DNA from: Shouchella tritolerans
GTDB taxonomy: Bacteria; Bacillota; Bacilli; Bacillales; Bacillaceae_D
DNA length: 64,000 nt
Direction: 5' to 3'
NCBI RefSeq assembly: GCF_025770735.1
Contig: NZ_JAODPB010000001.1
Coordinates: 1,112,976 to 1,176,975 of the forward strand
Under the pieces are notes generated by a model. That model saw only the letters and a program-made list of their open reading frames with translations. It was not told the DNA's origin and searched no databases. Of this stretch, positions 1 to 8,464 are shown piece by piece. Position numbers and translations under genes: made by a program. Positions within the stretch are counted from its first letter, which is position 1; each line of letters opens with the position of its first letter.

Positions 1-116
1 AGCGTTTTAAGGGTTCATGAAGAACATGTAAATTGTCCCTTTTATTCGATGGATTTTGCTATTCTTGCTTAAGTAGCAACTTGATAAAAAGAATAGCAAA
101 AGCGAGGGTGGCAAAC

Positions 117-1211
117 ATGGAAGCTTACATACTTGCAATCATTAGCAGCTTTGCGGCAGCCATCGCGGTCACACCCCTTGTGATCAAATGGGCACATCGC
201 TTTGGCTTTGTCGATCAGCCAAACAAGCGAAAAGTACATCAAAAACCAATGCCTCGGATAGGCGGTTTAACATTTATTTTTGGGACAGGAATCGGATTGT
301 TGGCAGTGGCAGACCAGTTGGCGGCTGATTGGCAAACAACAGTCGCGATTTTGGCAGGCGCCTTACCAATCATAGCCATTGGCTTACTTGATGATAAGTT
401 TGCGCTCCGAGCAAGGACGAAGTTGTTGTTTCAACTTCTCTCCGCCTCGATCGTCGTCATTGGCTCAGGAGTGTCGATTGACTTTATTTCAATCCCGTTT
501 GGAGAGCGGATTGACTTAGGCATTTTAAGCAGCATTGTAACAGTGATATGGCTGATCGCGATGATGAATGCCATTAATTTAATTGATGGCTTGGACGGGC
601 TTGCCGCAGGCGTCGCCGTCATCGCGCTAAGCACAATGCTAGTCATTGCGGCAGGAAACCCAGCAGCTTATGGGCTTGTCTTCGCCTTTGGTTTCCCTTT
701 AATTGGGAGTGTTGGCGGTTTTTTGATATTTAACTTTCATCCAGCGAAGCTCTTCATGGGCGATACAGGCTCGCTGTTTCTCGGGTACATGATCGGGATT
801 TTATCAACAATGGGCTTTTTCAAAAGTGTAACGATTGTCAGCATCGTGGTGCCTTTGTTCATACTCGGCGTACCTATTCTTGATACCGTGTTTGCGATTA
901 TCCGCCGCAAACTGAACCGACAAAAAATTGGTTCGCCGGATAAAGGCCATCTTCACCACTGCTTATTAAACAGAGGGTACGGCCACCGGCAGGCGGTGTT
1001 GACGATTTATGGCGTTAGCCTCCTGTTCGCGGCATGTGCGATTCTTTTGTCCATGTCGAGCTTATGGTTCTCACTGCTCGTGTTGATCGTTGTCGCTTTG
1101 CTGATCCAACTATGTGCAGAGTGTATAGGCTTAATTGGCGAAAAACGAAAACCGCTTTTAAATGCGATCAGAAAATGGGCAGGCGCAGGAGCGCCATTAA
1201 GAAGCAAATAA
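117..1211 (+). CDS. tagO: Undecaprenyl-phosphate GlcNAc-1-phosphate transferase (TagO/WecA family)
   Basis: This polytopic membrane enzyme transfers GlcNAc-1-phosphate from UDP-GlcNAc to undecaprenyl phosphate, the first step of wall teichoic acid and related polymers. The 364-residue protein shows the family landmarks: an LDD motif at about residues 91-93, NAINLIDGLDG at 151-161, MGDTGS at 214-219 and the basic KGHLHH loop at 276-281, among about ten hydrophobic segments. An in-frame ATG lies upstream at 33, but the ATG at 117 is chosen because a GAGGGTGG ribosome site sits just before it and the family N-terminus begins there. The gene stands alone with a hairpin after it. Teichoic acid genes lie about 50 kb away in the same window, so the exact polymer served is an inference. 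Confidence 0.93.
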   Translation: MEAYILAIISSFAAAIAVTPLVIKWAHRFGFVDQPNKRKVHQKPMPRIGGLTFIFGTGIGLLAVADQLAADWQTTVAILAGALPIIAIGLLDDKFALRARTKLLFQLLSASIVVIGSGVSIDFISIPFGERIDLGILSSIVTVIWLIAMMNAINLIDGLDGLAAGVAVIALSTMLVIAAGNPAAYGLVFAFGFPLIGSVGGFLIFNFHPAKLFMGDTGSLFLGYMIGILSTMGFFKSVTIVSIVVPLFILGVPILDTVFAIIRRKLNRQKIGSPDKGHLHHCLLNRGYGHRQAVLTIYGVSLLFAACAILLSMSSLWFSLLVLIVVALLIQLCAECIGLIGEKRKPLLNAIRKWAGAGAPLRSK

Positions 1212-1255
1212 CAAAGCTCTGGTGCATTCCGCTTGCACCGGGGCTTTGCCGTTTT
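1212..1255 (+). terminator. Hairpin after tagO
   Basis: A 14-bp stem (1212-1225 with 1235-1248, two G:T pairs) starts directly after the tagO stop codon. It is followed by CCGTTTT, a weak T tract, so termination is likely but not certain. Confidence 0.55.
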
Positions 1256-1325
1256 CAAGCGGAATGCTGGCATATCATGGCACAGATCAGGTACGATTAG
1301 GAAAAAACGCCTTGGAGGAGATAGC

Positions 1326-2291
1326 ATGACAACGATCAATTGGGCGATACTTGGCCCAGGAGCAATCGCCAGCGATTTTGCCCAAGCACTAAACAACATC
1401 AACGGAACGATTTATGCAGTCGGTTCAAGGTCGATTGAAAAAGCGCAGGCGTTTGCAAGCAAATTTGGTGTCAAGCATGCGTTTGGAAGCTATGACTCCA
1501 TGCTTCACGATGAAAACATCGACGCCGTTTATATTGCAACGCCCCATTCCAACCACTATGAATACATTAAAAAAAGTTTACAAAATGGAAAACATGTTTT
1601 ATGCGAAAAGGCCATCACGGTAAACGGCCAACAGCTTGAAGAATTAATGGGTCTTGCAAAAGAAAAACAACTTGTGCTGATGGAAGCAATGACCCTTTTT
1701 CACATGCCGCTCTATGCCAAGTTGCAACAGTTGATTCATTCAAATGCGTTAGGGCCAGTCAAAATGATCAACGTCACATTTGGCAGTTTAAAGGAAGCGA
1801 ACCCGCAAAATCGTTTTTTCAATAAAGAACTTGCCGGCGGGGCGATTTTAGACATTGGCACCTACGCGTTATCGTTTGCGCGCTTTTTTTTAGATAGCCA
1901 GCCACATGAAGTGTTGACGACGGTCAAGCCGTTTGAAACAGGCGTTGATGAACAGTCGGGAATTGTCCTTAAAAACAAACAAGAACAGCTGGCGACGATT
2001 GCACTAGCAATGCGCTCGAAAATGCCAAAACGAGGCATTGTCGCCTGTGAAGGGGGCTACATAACCGTCGATGACTTCCCACGGGCCCAATCCGCGCTGC
2101 TCACTTATCCTGATGGCTCAACCGAGGAAATCACAGCAGGCGATACAGAACATGCCCTCCAATATGAAATACAAGCGATGGAAGCAGCAATAGCCGGCCA
2201 AGGAGACACACATATAGCGCTTTCCCGCGATGTAATGGAGCTAATGGATACCGTTCGCCGCCAATGGGGCATTACGTATCCATTTGAGTAA
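1326..2291 (+). CDS. Gfo/Idh/MocA family NAD(P)-dependent oxidoreductase
   Basis: The 321-residue protein has an N-terminal Rossmann fold with the dinucleotide loop GPGAIA at residues 10-15. The CEKAI motif typical of the family follows at about residue 100, supplying the lysine that contacts cofactor and substrate. Members oxidise or reduce sugars, inositols and related polyols; the substrate cannot be read from sequence. The ATG at 1326 is chosen because GGAGGAG precedes it by about five bases; the frame stays open upstream without support. The gene is flanked by a hairpin upstream and a stress-type promoter downstream, so it is probably monocistronic. Confidence 0.85.
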   Translation: MTTINWAILGPGAIASDFAQALNNINGTIYAVGSRSIEKAQAFASKFGVKHAFGSYDSMLHDENIDAVYIATPHSNHYEYIKKSLQNGKHVLCEKAITVNGQQLEELMGLAKEKQLVLMEAMTLFHMPLYAKLQQLIHSNALGPVKMINVTFGSLKEANPQNRFFNKELAGGAILDIGTYALSFARFFLDSQPHEVLTTVKPFETGVDEQSGIVLKNKQEQLATIALAMRSKMPKRGIVACEGGYITVDDFPRAQSALLTYPDGSTEEITAGDTEHALQYEIQAMEAAIAGQGDTHIALSRDVMELMDTVRRQWGITYPFE

Positions 2292-2305
2292 CGGCAGAAA
2301 AAGAA

Positions 2306-2331
2306 GTTTAACATGGACCGATAGCGTCTAT
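2306..2331 (+). promoter_or_regulatory. Possible sigma-B-type promoter of the CsbD-like gene
   Basis: GTTTAA at 2306-2311 and GTCTAT at 2326-2331 are separated by 14 bases, resembling the sigma-B pattern (GTTTAA, 13-15 bases, GGGTAT) with a four-of-six match at -10. CsbD of Bacillus subtilis is a known sigma-B target, which makes this placement plausible. Confidence 0.4.
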
Positions 2332-2366
2332 TTAGATAAATACACATCTAAAAGGAGGCGTTATCG

Positions 2367-2546
2367 ATGGCAAACGGAACAACCGACAAAATGAAAAGCG
2401 CAGCAAACAAAGCAAAAGGAGCAACCAAAGAAGCTGCCGGAAAAGCGGCAGACAATAAAAAAATGCAAGCAGACGGCAAGAAAGACAAACTAAAAGGCAA
2501 AGCCCAAGAGATGGAGGGCGACGTTAAGAAGAGGATGAAGGAGTAA
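2367..2546 (+). CDS. CsbD-like small stress protein
   Basis: This 59-residue, highly charged and Ala/Lys-rich protein matches the CsbD pattern: a repeat-like arrangement of KMKSAANKAKG followed later by KKDKLKGKAQEMEG. CsbD-like proteins are abundant general-stress proteins of unknown biochemical role. The start is clear, with AAAGGAGG seven bases before the ATG. A sigma-B-like promoter lies upstream and a strong terminator follows, so it is a self-contained unit. It is too short for many gene finders. Confidence 0.82.
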   Translation: MANGTTDKMKSAANKAKGATKEAAGKAADNKKMQADGKKDKLKGKAQEMEGDVKKRMKE

Positions 2547-2550
2547 AAAA

Positions 2551-2577
2551 AACGGCCCGAGATCGGGTCGTTTTTTT
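2551..2577 (+). terminator. Rho-independent terminator of the CsbD-like gene
   Basis: A 10-bp stem (2551-2560 with 2563-2572 approximately, AACGGCCCGA against TCGGGTCGTT) is followed by a run of seven T. It starts four bases after the stop codon. Confidence 0.85.
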
Positions 2578-2596
2578 ACAGTACTCTCCAATTTTA

Positions 2597-2908
2597 TTAT
2601 TTTATTAAATACTTCTTTTCAAACTTATTAAACATCCATTTAGAGTAAATTATTTCTCCGTCCATCATCGCAAAGTGAAGTGCTTCTTTATATATGTGGT
2701 AATTATCGGTTGCCATGGCCCGATAAAATAAATTAAATTTGTTTTTTCCATTTTGTTGTTCGGCTAAATCCAATAAAGTTAATGCTTTATCAAACTGTTT
2801 ACGAATAATGTATTGATGGGCTCGTTCTTCAATATCCATATCCTCATCTAAAGGAAAATATTTTTGGTGCACATTGTGAAGAAACGGTAAGTCATTGTTT
2901 TTTATCAC
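2597..2908 (-). CDS. C-terminal remnant of a helical-repeat (TPR/AimR-like) protein
   Basis: The 103 residues read as paired helices (ERAHQYIIRKQFDKALTLLD, then NLFYRAM and YKEALHFAMMDGE), resembling tetratricopeptide-type receptors such as Rap or AimR proteins. Family assignment is tentative. The GTG at 2908 has no visible ribosome site. The same frame stays open upstream to about 3019 (reading FSNFRKSKQHLLTSINLYQ just before), where a stop interrupts it. A second frame from about 3020 to 3120 carries further coding-like sequence. It is therefore more likely the tail of a decayed gene than an intact small one. Confidence 0.4.
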   Translation of the reverse strand: MIKNNDLPFLHNVHQKYFPLDEDMDIEERAHQYIIRKQFDKALTLLDLAEQQNGKNKFNLFYRAMATDNYHIYKEALHFAMMDGEIIYSKWMFNKFEKKYLIK

Positions 2909-3363
2909 GTCTGCTTGTGAAAACTTTAATTTCTGGTAAAGATTTATTGAAGTAAGTAGATGTTGTTTTGATTTCCTGAAATTTGAAAAATGAGTATTTG
3001 GCCGAGGATTTGATGGACATTAGCAAGAATATACTCTTGGCTTGTATAGCCCATTCTGTGTGTGCGTTTACAACCGCTGCCGGCAACCTGTGCAGTAATA
3101 CCGAATTCAGCAAGCAGTTAGAGAATGTTAAGTCTTGTCGGAATAGGGGAAGCATAGTGTGTAAAACGCTTGTGAATATCTTCCCTGCTCGAAAGAGGGA
3201 TATAGGCATTTGGCGCACATCACACTATGAACACCCAAATGAGCAGCCTGTATAAGGATTTAGTGAATGAGTATACCCAGGAAGAAAGCATGGTTTTCGG
3301 ATTCTTATAGAACAATCCACTTTTCATGAGGGAACCTACTTTCCAACCATTGTAAGGCAATAA
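2909..3363. other. Stretch without an intact gene; probable gene decay
   Basis: No frame here has both a ribosome site and a recognisable protein. On the minus strand, coding-like segments in different frames (reading GYTSQEYILANVHQ near 3020-3070) suggest the 5' part of the gene whose tail lies at 2597-2908, broken by at least one frameshift and stops. The overlapping plus-strand frame at 2983-3255 looks like a shadow. Confidence 0.4.
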
Positions 3364-3897
3364 TCACTCATTGCTAGCTGAGGCTTGTCTTTCCAAATCC
3401 AAAAGCCGTGTCTTCATTTCTAATCCGCCACGGTAGCCAGTTAATGATCCATTCTTTCCTACTACACGATGACACGGTACGGTTATTAATACTGGATTCG
3501 CCCCAATCGCCGCTCCTACAGCTCGAACGGCTGCTGGTTTATTTATAGAATTGGCAATGTCGGAATAGGACCTAGTCTGTCCGTACGGAATGGCACAAAG
3601 TGCGTTCCAGACTGCAAGCTGGAATGCTGTTCCATCGTAATCAAATGGAACAGTGAATGTTTTCCGTTTTCCTTCCAAATACTCGGTAATTTCAACCGCA
3701 TGAGGCTCAAGCTTTTCAGCAGCTTCCACTAAAGGACTTCCACTAAAGCGCTTTTTAGCCCATTCGGATAATTCCTCAAATGGTTCGTTCGGTGAACCAA
3801 CAAACACCAGTTCCTTAGAGGTTGAAGCGATATAAAAATTCAAATCTCTAAACGTTAGCAAAGACCAATATAAGGTTGGTTTGTTGTTTGATTCCAT
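3364..3897 (-). CDS. adaB: Methylated-DNA--protein-cysteine methyltransferase (AdaB/Ogt)
   Basis: This suicide repair enzyme moves the methyl group from O6-methylguanine in DNA to its own cysteine. The 177-residue protein has the family length, the active-site PCHRVVG motif with acceptor Cys142, and the preceding PYGQTRSYSDIA and RAVGAAIGANP elements of the DNA-binding fold. The ATG at 3897 lies one base after the stop of the upstream adaA gene, so the two are translationally linked. The order matches the adaA-adaB operon of Bacillus subtilis, supporting AdaB over a constitutive Ogt. Confidence 0.94.
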   Translation of the reverse strand: MESNNKPTLYWSLLTFRDLNFYIASTSKELVFVGSPNEPFEELSEWAKKRFSGSPLVEAAEKLEPHAVEITEYLEGKRKTFTVPFDYDGTAFQLAVWNALCAIPYGQTRSYSDIANSINKPAAVRAVGAAIGANPVLITVPCHRVVGKNGSLTGYRGGLEMKTRLLDLERQASASNE

Positions 3898-3898
3898 T

Positions 3899-4513
3899 TT
3901 ACAGTTCCTCCATTTTACTCATTTGACGAAATTGTGCTGGTGTATGTCCCATTTTCTTCTTAAATAAAGTAATAAAATAGGACGTGTTAGGTATACCTAC
4001 ACTTATGGCGATATCCGCAATCGCTTTATTTGTGTGAATCAAATATTCTTTAGCAGCGTTTAATCTAACCTGATGGATATATTCAACGGGTGTGATGCCT
4101 TTTATTTTTTTAAACGTACGATGCAAATGATAGGGACTCCCGTGAGCCATATCTGCTAACGTTTCTAAAGTTAGCTTTTCGATGAAGTTTTTATCGATGT
4201 ATTCGGTTATAAGAGCCACCCATTCACGATCAGGCAAGCTCTCATTCGTAGGCTTGCAACGTTTACAAGGGCGGAAATTGGCATGGAGCGCTTGTTTTGC
4301 GTTTGAAAAAATACATACATTTTCTTTTTTAGGAACGCGAGATTTGCATGACGGTTTACAGAAGATCCTTGTGGTTTTTACGGCATAGAAAAATTGATTA
4401 TTGTACGAGGCATCATTCTCTATAATTGCTTGCCACTTTTCCTTTGTCATCAGGTTCTCGTCAGTCAAAACCCCATCACGATGTTGAAATGAATGATTGA
4501 TACGATCCGGCAT
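3899..4513 (-). CDS. adaA: AdaA-type methylphosphotriester sensor and AraC-family activator
   Basis: AdaA senses DNA methylation damage by accepting methyl groups from phosphotriesters and then activates repair genes. The N-terminal zinc domain keeps the four-cysteine pattern C-x3-C-x26-C-x2-C (about residues 52, 56, 83, 86). The C-terminal half holds two AraC-type helix-turn-helix motifs, including PYHLHRTFKKIKGITPVEYI. The ATG at 4513 is preferred over an in-frame GTG at 4522 because GGTGGGAG is spaced five bases from it. The gene begins the adaA-adaB operon and faces away from alkA, the expected regulon partner. Confidence 0.93.
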   Translation of the reverse strand: MPDRINHSFQHRDGVLTDENLMTKEKWQAIIENDASYNNQFFYAVKTTRIFCKPSCKSRVPKKENVCIFSNAKQALHANFRPCKRCKPTNESLPDREWVALITEYIDKNFIEKLTLETLADMAHGSPYHLHRTFKKIKGITPVEYIHQVRLNAAKEYLIHTNKAIADIAISVGIPNTSYFITLFKKKMGHTPAQFRQMSKMEEL

Positions 4514-4859
4514 TACTCCCACCTCTTCTCACAATGATCCCCTTTAATGGCCGTTTTGTATGACTCTTCTTCACTATAAAGTTCTATGAAGGAGTCACAT
4601 TCGTATTTTGTTACTGTAAGCTTTGCAAACCTCATTCGTTTTGAATGGAATCCTAGTTTAAGCATCTGACATTTATATCTTGAACGCTTTTTAGAACCTT
4701 TGATAACTAACACTATAACCTCATAAATAGAAAAATATAAGGTGTTTAGAATGTAATAGCAAGATAACAAAATTCGTACTAATTATTATGTGGTAAAGTG
4801 AAACGTCAATCAGTGTAAGTTTTCTTAGGAAAAAGTCATAAAGTGAGGAGCATGAAAAA
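4514..4859. promoter_or_regulatory. Divergent intergenic region between adaA and alkA
   Basis: This 346-bp spacer must hold the promoters of both the adaA-adaB operon and alkA, and presumably the methyl-AdaA binding sites. I could not pick out a convincing -35/-10 pair or an Ada box by eye. An 85-residue minus-strand frame inside it (4513-4770) has no ribosome site and resembles nothing known. Confidence 0.4.
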
Positions 4860-5771
4860 GTGAAATGGGATGAAATCAACGATGATATGATTATTGCATT
4901 ACCTGAAGAGTTTGACATGAATGTTAACCTAGGCTATCTAAAAAGGGAAAAAAATGAATGTATGTATGAAATCGAGAACGATATCATTACAAGAATGATA
5001 GCCATTGGGGAAATTCGGTCCTTGATACAGATAAGCGTCATTGATAATAAACAGATGGTTGTCAAGTTTTTAAATGATTCTAGACCTACCGAAAAGTGGC
5101 AACGAGAAAAACTTGTAAAATATATTCATGAATGGTTTGATCTTGATAACGATTTAACCCCATTTTATAAAATGGCAAAAGCAGATCCATTACTTAAAAT
5201 GACGGTTGAAAAATTTTATGGATTGCGAGTCGTCGGCATTCCCGATTTATTTGAGGCTTTATGTTGGGGTGTTCTAGGGCAGCAAATTAACTTAGCGTTT
5301 GCGTACTCATTAAAAAAGCAATTTGTAGAAGGATTTGGCGATTCCATCGAATGGAATGGTAAAAAGTATTGGGTCTTCCCACCGTACGAACGAATTGCAC
5401 AGTTGACAACTACCGACCTAGCAGGAATTAAAATGACCGTAAAAAAAAGTGAATATATCATTGGAATTGCTAGGCTTATGGCAAGTGGAGAATTGTCGAA
5501 GGAAAAATTAATAAAAATGGACTTTAAAGATGCTGAAAAAAACTTAATTCAAATACGAGGCATTGGTCCTTGGACAGCCAATTACGTTCTAATGCGATGT
5601 TTACGATTTCCTGCTGCTTTTCCAATCGATGATGTCGGTTTGCATAATGTAATTAAGCTACTCACAGGATCCGAAACAAAACCAACAATAAAAGAAATCA
5701 AAGAGTATGCTGCGGCTTGGACAAATTGGGAAGCCTATGCAACGTTTTATTTATGGAGAACCTTATATTGA
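4860..5771 (+). CDS. alkA: DNA-3-methyladenine glycosylase II (AlkA family)
   Basis: AlkA excises alkylated bases such as 3-methyladenine, starting base-excision repair. The 303-residue protein carries the HhH-GPD fold: the GQQI segment at 140-143, the helix-hairpin-helix IRGIGPWTA at 232-240, and the catalytic Asp pair at 257-258 in FPIDDVGLHN. Translation must start at the GTG at 4860, because the ATG eight bases upstream runs into a stop after two codons; GAGGAG lies about ten bases before the GTG. It is divergent from adaA-adaB, as in Bacillus subtilis. Confidence 0.92.
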   Translation: MKWDEINDDMIIALPEEFDMNVNLGYLKREKNECMYEIENDIITRMIAIGEIRSLIQISVIDNKQMVVKFLNDSRPTEKWQREKLVKYIHEWFDLDNDLTPFYKMAKADPLLKMTVEKFYGLRVVGIPDLFEALCWGVLGQQINLAFAYSLKKQFVEGFGDSIEWNGKKYWVFPPYERIAQLTTTDLAGIKMTVKKSEYIIGIARLMASGELSKEKLIKMDFKDAEKNLIQIRGIGPWTANYVLMRCLRFPAAFPIDDVGLHNVIKLLTGSETKPTIKEIKEYAAAWTNWEAYATFYLWRTLY

Positions 5772-6143
5772 TGTATTGTTAAAACGGAGAATCCATCATA
5801 ATTTACAAGGGAGGAGGCAAATACAAACAGTTTTTCTCTTAATGAAAAGTAGGAGAGAAAATGTGAGAACACTATTCAGGAATACACATTAGGTATTAGA
5901 CAGTATATGAAATGGTTTGAAGGTTGATACGATGGAAGATTAACAAATTTGTACAGATTACATTAGATAGTTAGCTAAACAGAGGAGTTTTATGGATTTC
6001 CTCTTTACCCAATTCACGGGAAGGCTAGCTGGATGGGAAATTTTTTAGAACCAGCACAACCGTTTCCCATCCAGCTGATGCCTGTCTGCCTTAATCGCAA
6101 TTAAATCTGAAATCAGTTGCTATTTTTCATTTACGAATTAGAA
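5772..6143. other. Gene-free stretch after alkA, with one long inverted repeat
   Basis: No open frame with a ribosome site was found. The only structure noted is an inverted repeat with perfect 14-bp arms (6027-6040 and 6063-6076; arm AGCTGGATGGGAAA) around a 22-base loop. It lacks a T tract on the plus strand. Confidence 0.5.
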
Positions 6144-6158
6144 TGAAAGCGCTATAAT
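6130..6158 (+). promoter_or_regulatory. Sigma-A promoter with overlapping cre-like site
   Basis: TTTACG (6130-6135), a 17-base spacer and a perfect TATAAT (6153-6158) form a good promoter for the downstream oxidoreductase. TGAAAGCGCTATAA at 6144-6157 overlaps the -10 and resembles a CcpA cre site, suggesting glucose repression. Confidence 0.6.
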
Positions 6159-6185
6159 GTGGTGGACTGAAGGGAGAGTGGTGAC

Positions 6186-7283
6186 ATGAAAGCGTTAAAG
6201 GCTGGCATTGTCGGTTGCGGGAATATTAGTGACATTTATTTTCAAATGAATAACCGGTTTGATGCGATTGACATTATTGCCTGTACAGACTTGAATTTTG
6301 CGCAAGCAATGAAGCAGGCGGACCGCTACAGCGGCGTGGAAGCAATGGAAATGGATGATTTTTTTGCCAATGAAGACATTGACATTGTTATTAATTTAAC
6401 TACGCCATCTGCCCACTATGTCGTCCATAAACGGGCGCTTGAAGCGGGCAAACATTCATATGGCGAAAAACCATTAGCGCTTACGCTTGAGGAAGCAGAT
6501 GAACTGCAAGCGCTTGCCGACGAAAAAGGGCTGCTGTTAGGGGCCGCTCCTGATACATTTCTTGGCGGTGGTTTGCAAACGTGTAAAAAACTAATTGATG
6601 ACGGCTGGATTGGAAAACCGGTTTCGGCAAACGGGTTTATGATGAGCCATGGCCCAGAAAGCTGGCACCCAAATCCGGACTTCTTTTATAAAGTCGGGGC
6701 TGGTCCAATGTTTGACATGGGCCCGTACTATTTAACTGCGCTGATCTCCTTGCTCGGCCCAATTAAGCGTCTGACGGCTTCGGCTGGCAAGGCATATACA
6801 GAACGGATGATCACGTCTGCGCCAAAATTTGGCGAAACGATATCCGTGGAGACGCCAACCCATTTAGCCAGTGTGCTTGATTTTGAAAATGGGGCAATCG
6901 CCACGCTTGTTACAAGCTTTGATGTATGGGGCTCAAAAACGCCGAACTTAGAAGTGCACGGCACAACAGGGTCGCTGCTTTTGCCTGATCCGAATACATT
7001 TGGCGGGCCTGTTTATGTGAAAAGGCAAGGAGAACAAGAGTTTCAAGAAGTTCCGCTCATTTATGGCTTCCAAGACAACAGCCGTGGCCTCGGCGTGCTT
7101 GATATGGTTCATGCCATTCAAGAACGCCGTCCGCACCGCGCAAATGCGCGCATGGCTTACCATGTCCTTGAAGCTATGCATGGCGTCCTTGCCTCATCTG
7201 AGAATGAGCGCTCTTATTATATGAAGAGCAGTTGTACACAGCCAGAGGCGTTGCCACTAACAATGACCACAAGAGGGTTTTAA
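6186..7283 (+). CDS. Gfo/Idh/MocA family oxidoreductase
   Basis: The 365-residue protein has an N-terminal nucleotide-binding loop (GIVGCGNIS, residues 8-16). The GEKPLA motif at about residue 97 corresponds to the EKP signature of the family, and the C-terminal half has the family's substrate domain (GAGPMFDMGPYYLT). It is probably a sugar or inositol-type dehydrogenase, substrate unknown. A GGGAGAG site precedes the ATG. It is a single-gene unit between its own promoter and a terminator. The overlapping cre-like site suggests a role in carbohydrate use. Confidence 0.87.
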   Translation: MKALKAGIVGCGNISDIYFQMNNRFDAIDIIACTDLNFAQAMKQADRYSGVEAMEMDDFFANEDIDIVINLTTPSAHYVVHKRALEAGKHSYGEKPLALTLEEADELQALADEKGLLLGAAPDTFLGGGLQTCKKLIDDGWIGKPVSANGFMMSHGPESWHPNPDFFYKVGAGPMFDMGPYYLTALISLLGPIKRLTASAGKAYTERMITSAPKFGETISVETPTHLASVLDFENGAIATLVTSFDVWGSKTPNLEVHGTTGSLLLPDPNTFGGPVYVKRQGEQEFQEVPLIYGFQDNSRGLGVLDMVHAIQERRPHRANARMAYHVLEAMHGVLASSENERSYYMKSSCTQPEALPLTMTTRGF

Positions 7284-7293
7284 GAAAACATAC

Positions 7294-7337
7294 CTGCCGA
7301 ACGATCCTTTAAGTAAGGAGAAGTCGGCAGTTTTTTT
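7294..7337 (+). terminator. Rho-independent terminator
   Basis: CTGCCGA (7294-7300) pairs with TCGGCAG (7324-7330), with a further TCCTT/AAGGA pairing inside, and seven T follow. It closes the oxidoreductase unit. Confidence 0.85.
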
Positions 7338-7442
7338 CGTTTGCTTGGTTTCACTGTAAATGGTTGCCGATGACGCCACGTTGTGCTTCGCAGCAAAGTA
7401 GGCTAAAATCGAATGTGAGAGACACATTGCGGAGGGATGCAT

Positions 7443-8396
7443 GTGGGTTATTCTATTGACAAAAAAAAGTTTAAGCTTTTTACTGTTCGCTCCAATCCAT
7501 TGCTAACAAATGAAATCGCTTCTTTGCTCGGTTGTGCAGTTGGAAAAAGTTCGGTCAAACGCTTTAGTGATGGCGAGGTGCAAATCAATATCGAGGAAAG
7601 TGTCCGTGGTTCTGAAGTGTTTGTCGTTCAATCCACATCACAGCCTGGCAATGAGCACGTAATGGAACTTTTGATTATGATCGATGCGCTAAAGCGGGCG
7701 TCTGCAAAAGAAATCAATGTGGTTATTCCCTATTTTGGCTATGCTCGCCAGGACCGCAAAGCTCGGGCACGTGAGCCGATTGCAGCCAAACTGGTCGCTA
7801 ATTTGCTGGAGACGGCAGGGGCAGACCGGATTTTAACTGTAGACTTGCATGCTCCGCAAATTCAAGGGTTCTTTAATATTCCTGTTGACCCTCTTCAAGG
7901 GCTGCCGCTTTTAGCGCGTTATTTCCAAAACAAAGCGCTTCAGCAACCTGTGATTGTGGCGCCAAATCATTCTGGGCTTGGCCGCGCTCGGCGGTTAGCG
8001 GAATATTTGGATGCGCCGATTGCCTTCATCGATAAACGCCACCCAGAACCAGGGTTTCCACAAGCTGTGAACGTCGTCGGCGACACAGAGGGAAGGGAAG
8101 CGATTATTGTTGACGACTTAATTGATACGGCGGCCACTGTGACATTAGCGGCCAATGCGTTGCAAGAAAAAAAAGCGAGTGTGATTTATGCGTGTTGTAC
8201 GCATCCTGTTTTGACAGGACCGGCGATTGAACGGTTGCAAATTGCGCCAATTAAAGAGATTGTCGTCACCAACACAATTGAATTAGACGAAGATAAAAAG
8301 GTCGGGAACTTGACTGTGCTTTCAATTGCTCCGCTGTTGGCGGAAGCAATTTACCGAGTTCATCGGGAGCAATCGGTGAGTACGCTGTTCCAGTAA
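7443..8396 (+). CDS. Ribose-phosphate pyrophosphokinase paralogue
   Basis: PRPP synthetases make phosphoribosyl pyrophosphate from ribose 5-phosphate and ATP. The 317-residue protein has the two type-I phosphoribosyltransferase halves, the catalytic flexible region [12 protein letters not shown], and a ribose-phosphate loop [10 protein letters not shown] at about 223-232. In housekeeping enzymes that loop reads DTAGT, and DLHAGQIQGFF appears there as [11 protein letters not shown], so this is a divergent paralogue. It is not next to glmU, the usual place of prs. The GTG at 7443 is preferred because GGAGGG lies six bases before it, whereas it abuts the in-frame ATG at 7437. Confidence 0.85.
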   Translation: MGYSIDKKKFKLFTVRSNPLLTNEIASLLGCAVGKSSVKRFSDGEVQINIEESVRGSEVFVVQSTSQPGNEHVMELLIMIDALKRASAKEINVVIPYFGYARQDRKARAREPIAAKLVANLLETAGADRILTVDLHAPQIQGFFNIPVDPLQGLPLLARYFQNKALQQPVIVAPNHSGLGRARRLAEYLDAPIAFIDKRHPEPGFPQAVNVVGDTEGREAIIVDDLIDTAATVTLAANALQEKKASVIYACCTHPVLTGPAIERLQIAPIKEIVVTNTIELDEDKKVGNLTVLSIAPLLAEAIYRVHREQSVSTLFQ

Positions 8397-8464
8397 CCCT
8401 TGCTTGGGAAAGGGAATCTCCCAAGGAGGCATATCGAAAAGAGAGAAGCGTAGGAGTGGAAAAT

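Noticed and set aside
1034..1300. Plus-strand open frame overlapping the end of tagO
   Set aside because: It is a shadow in another frame without a ribosome site, crossing the tagO hairpin.
2983..3255. 90-residue plus-strand open frame
   Set aside because: It has no ribosome site and overlaps the coding-like remnants on the other strand.
4513..4770. 85-residue minus-strand open frame between adaA and alkA
   Set aside because: No ribosome site, no domain, and it would fill the promoter region shared by both operons.
8403..8425. CTTGGGA/TCCCAAG hairpin between the PRPP synthetase and HAD genes
   Set aside because: It has no T tract and a short stem; not enough to call a terminator, so co-transcription stays possible.
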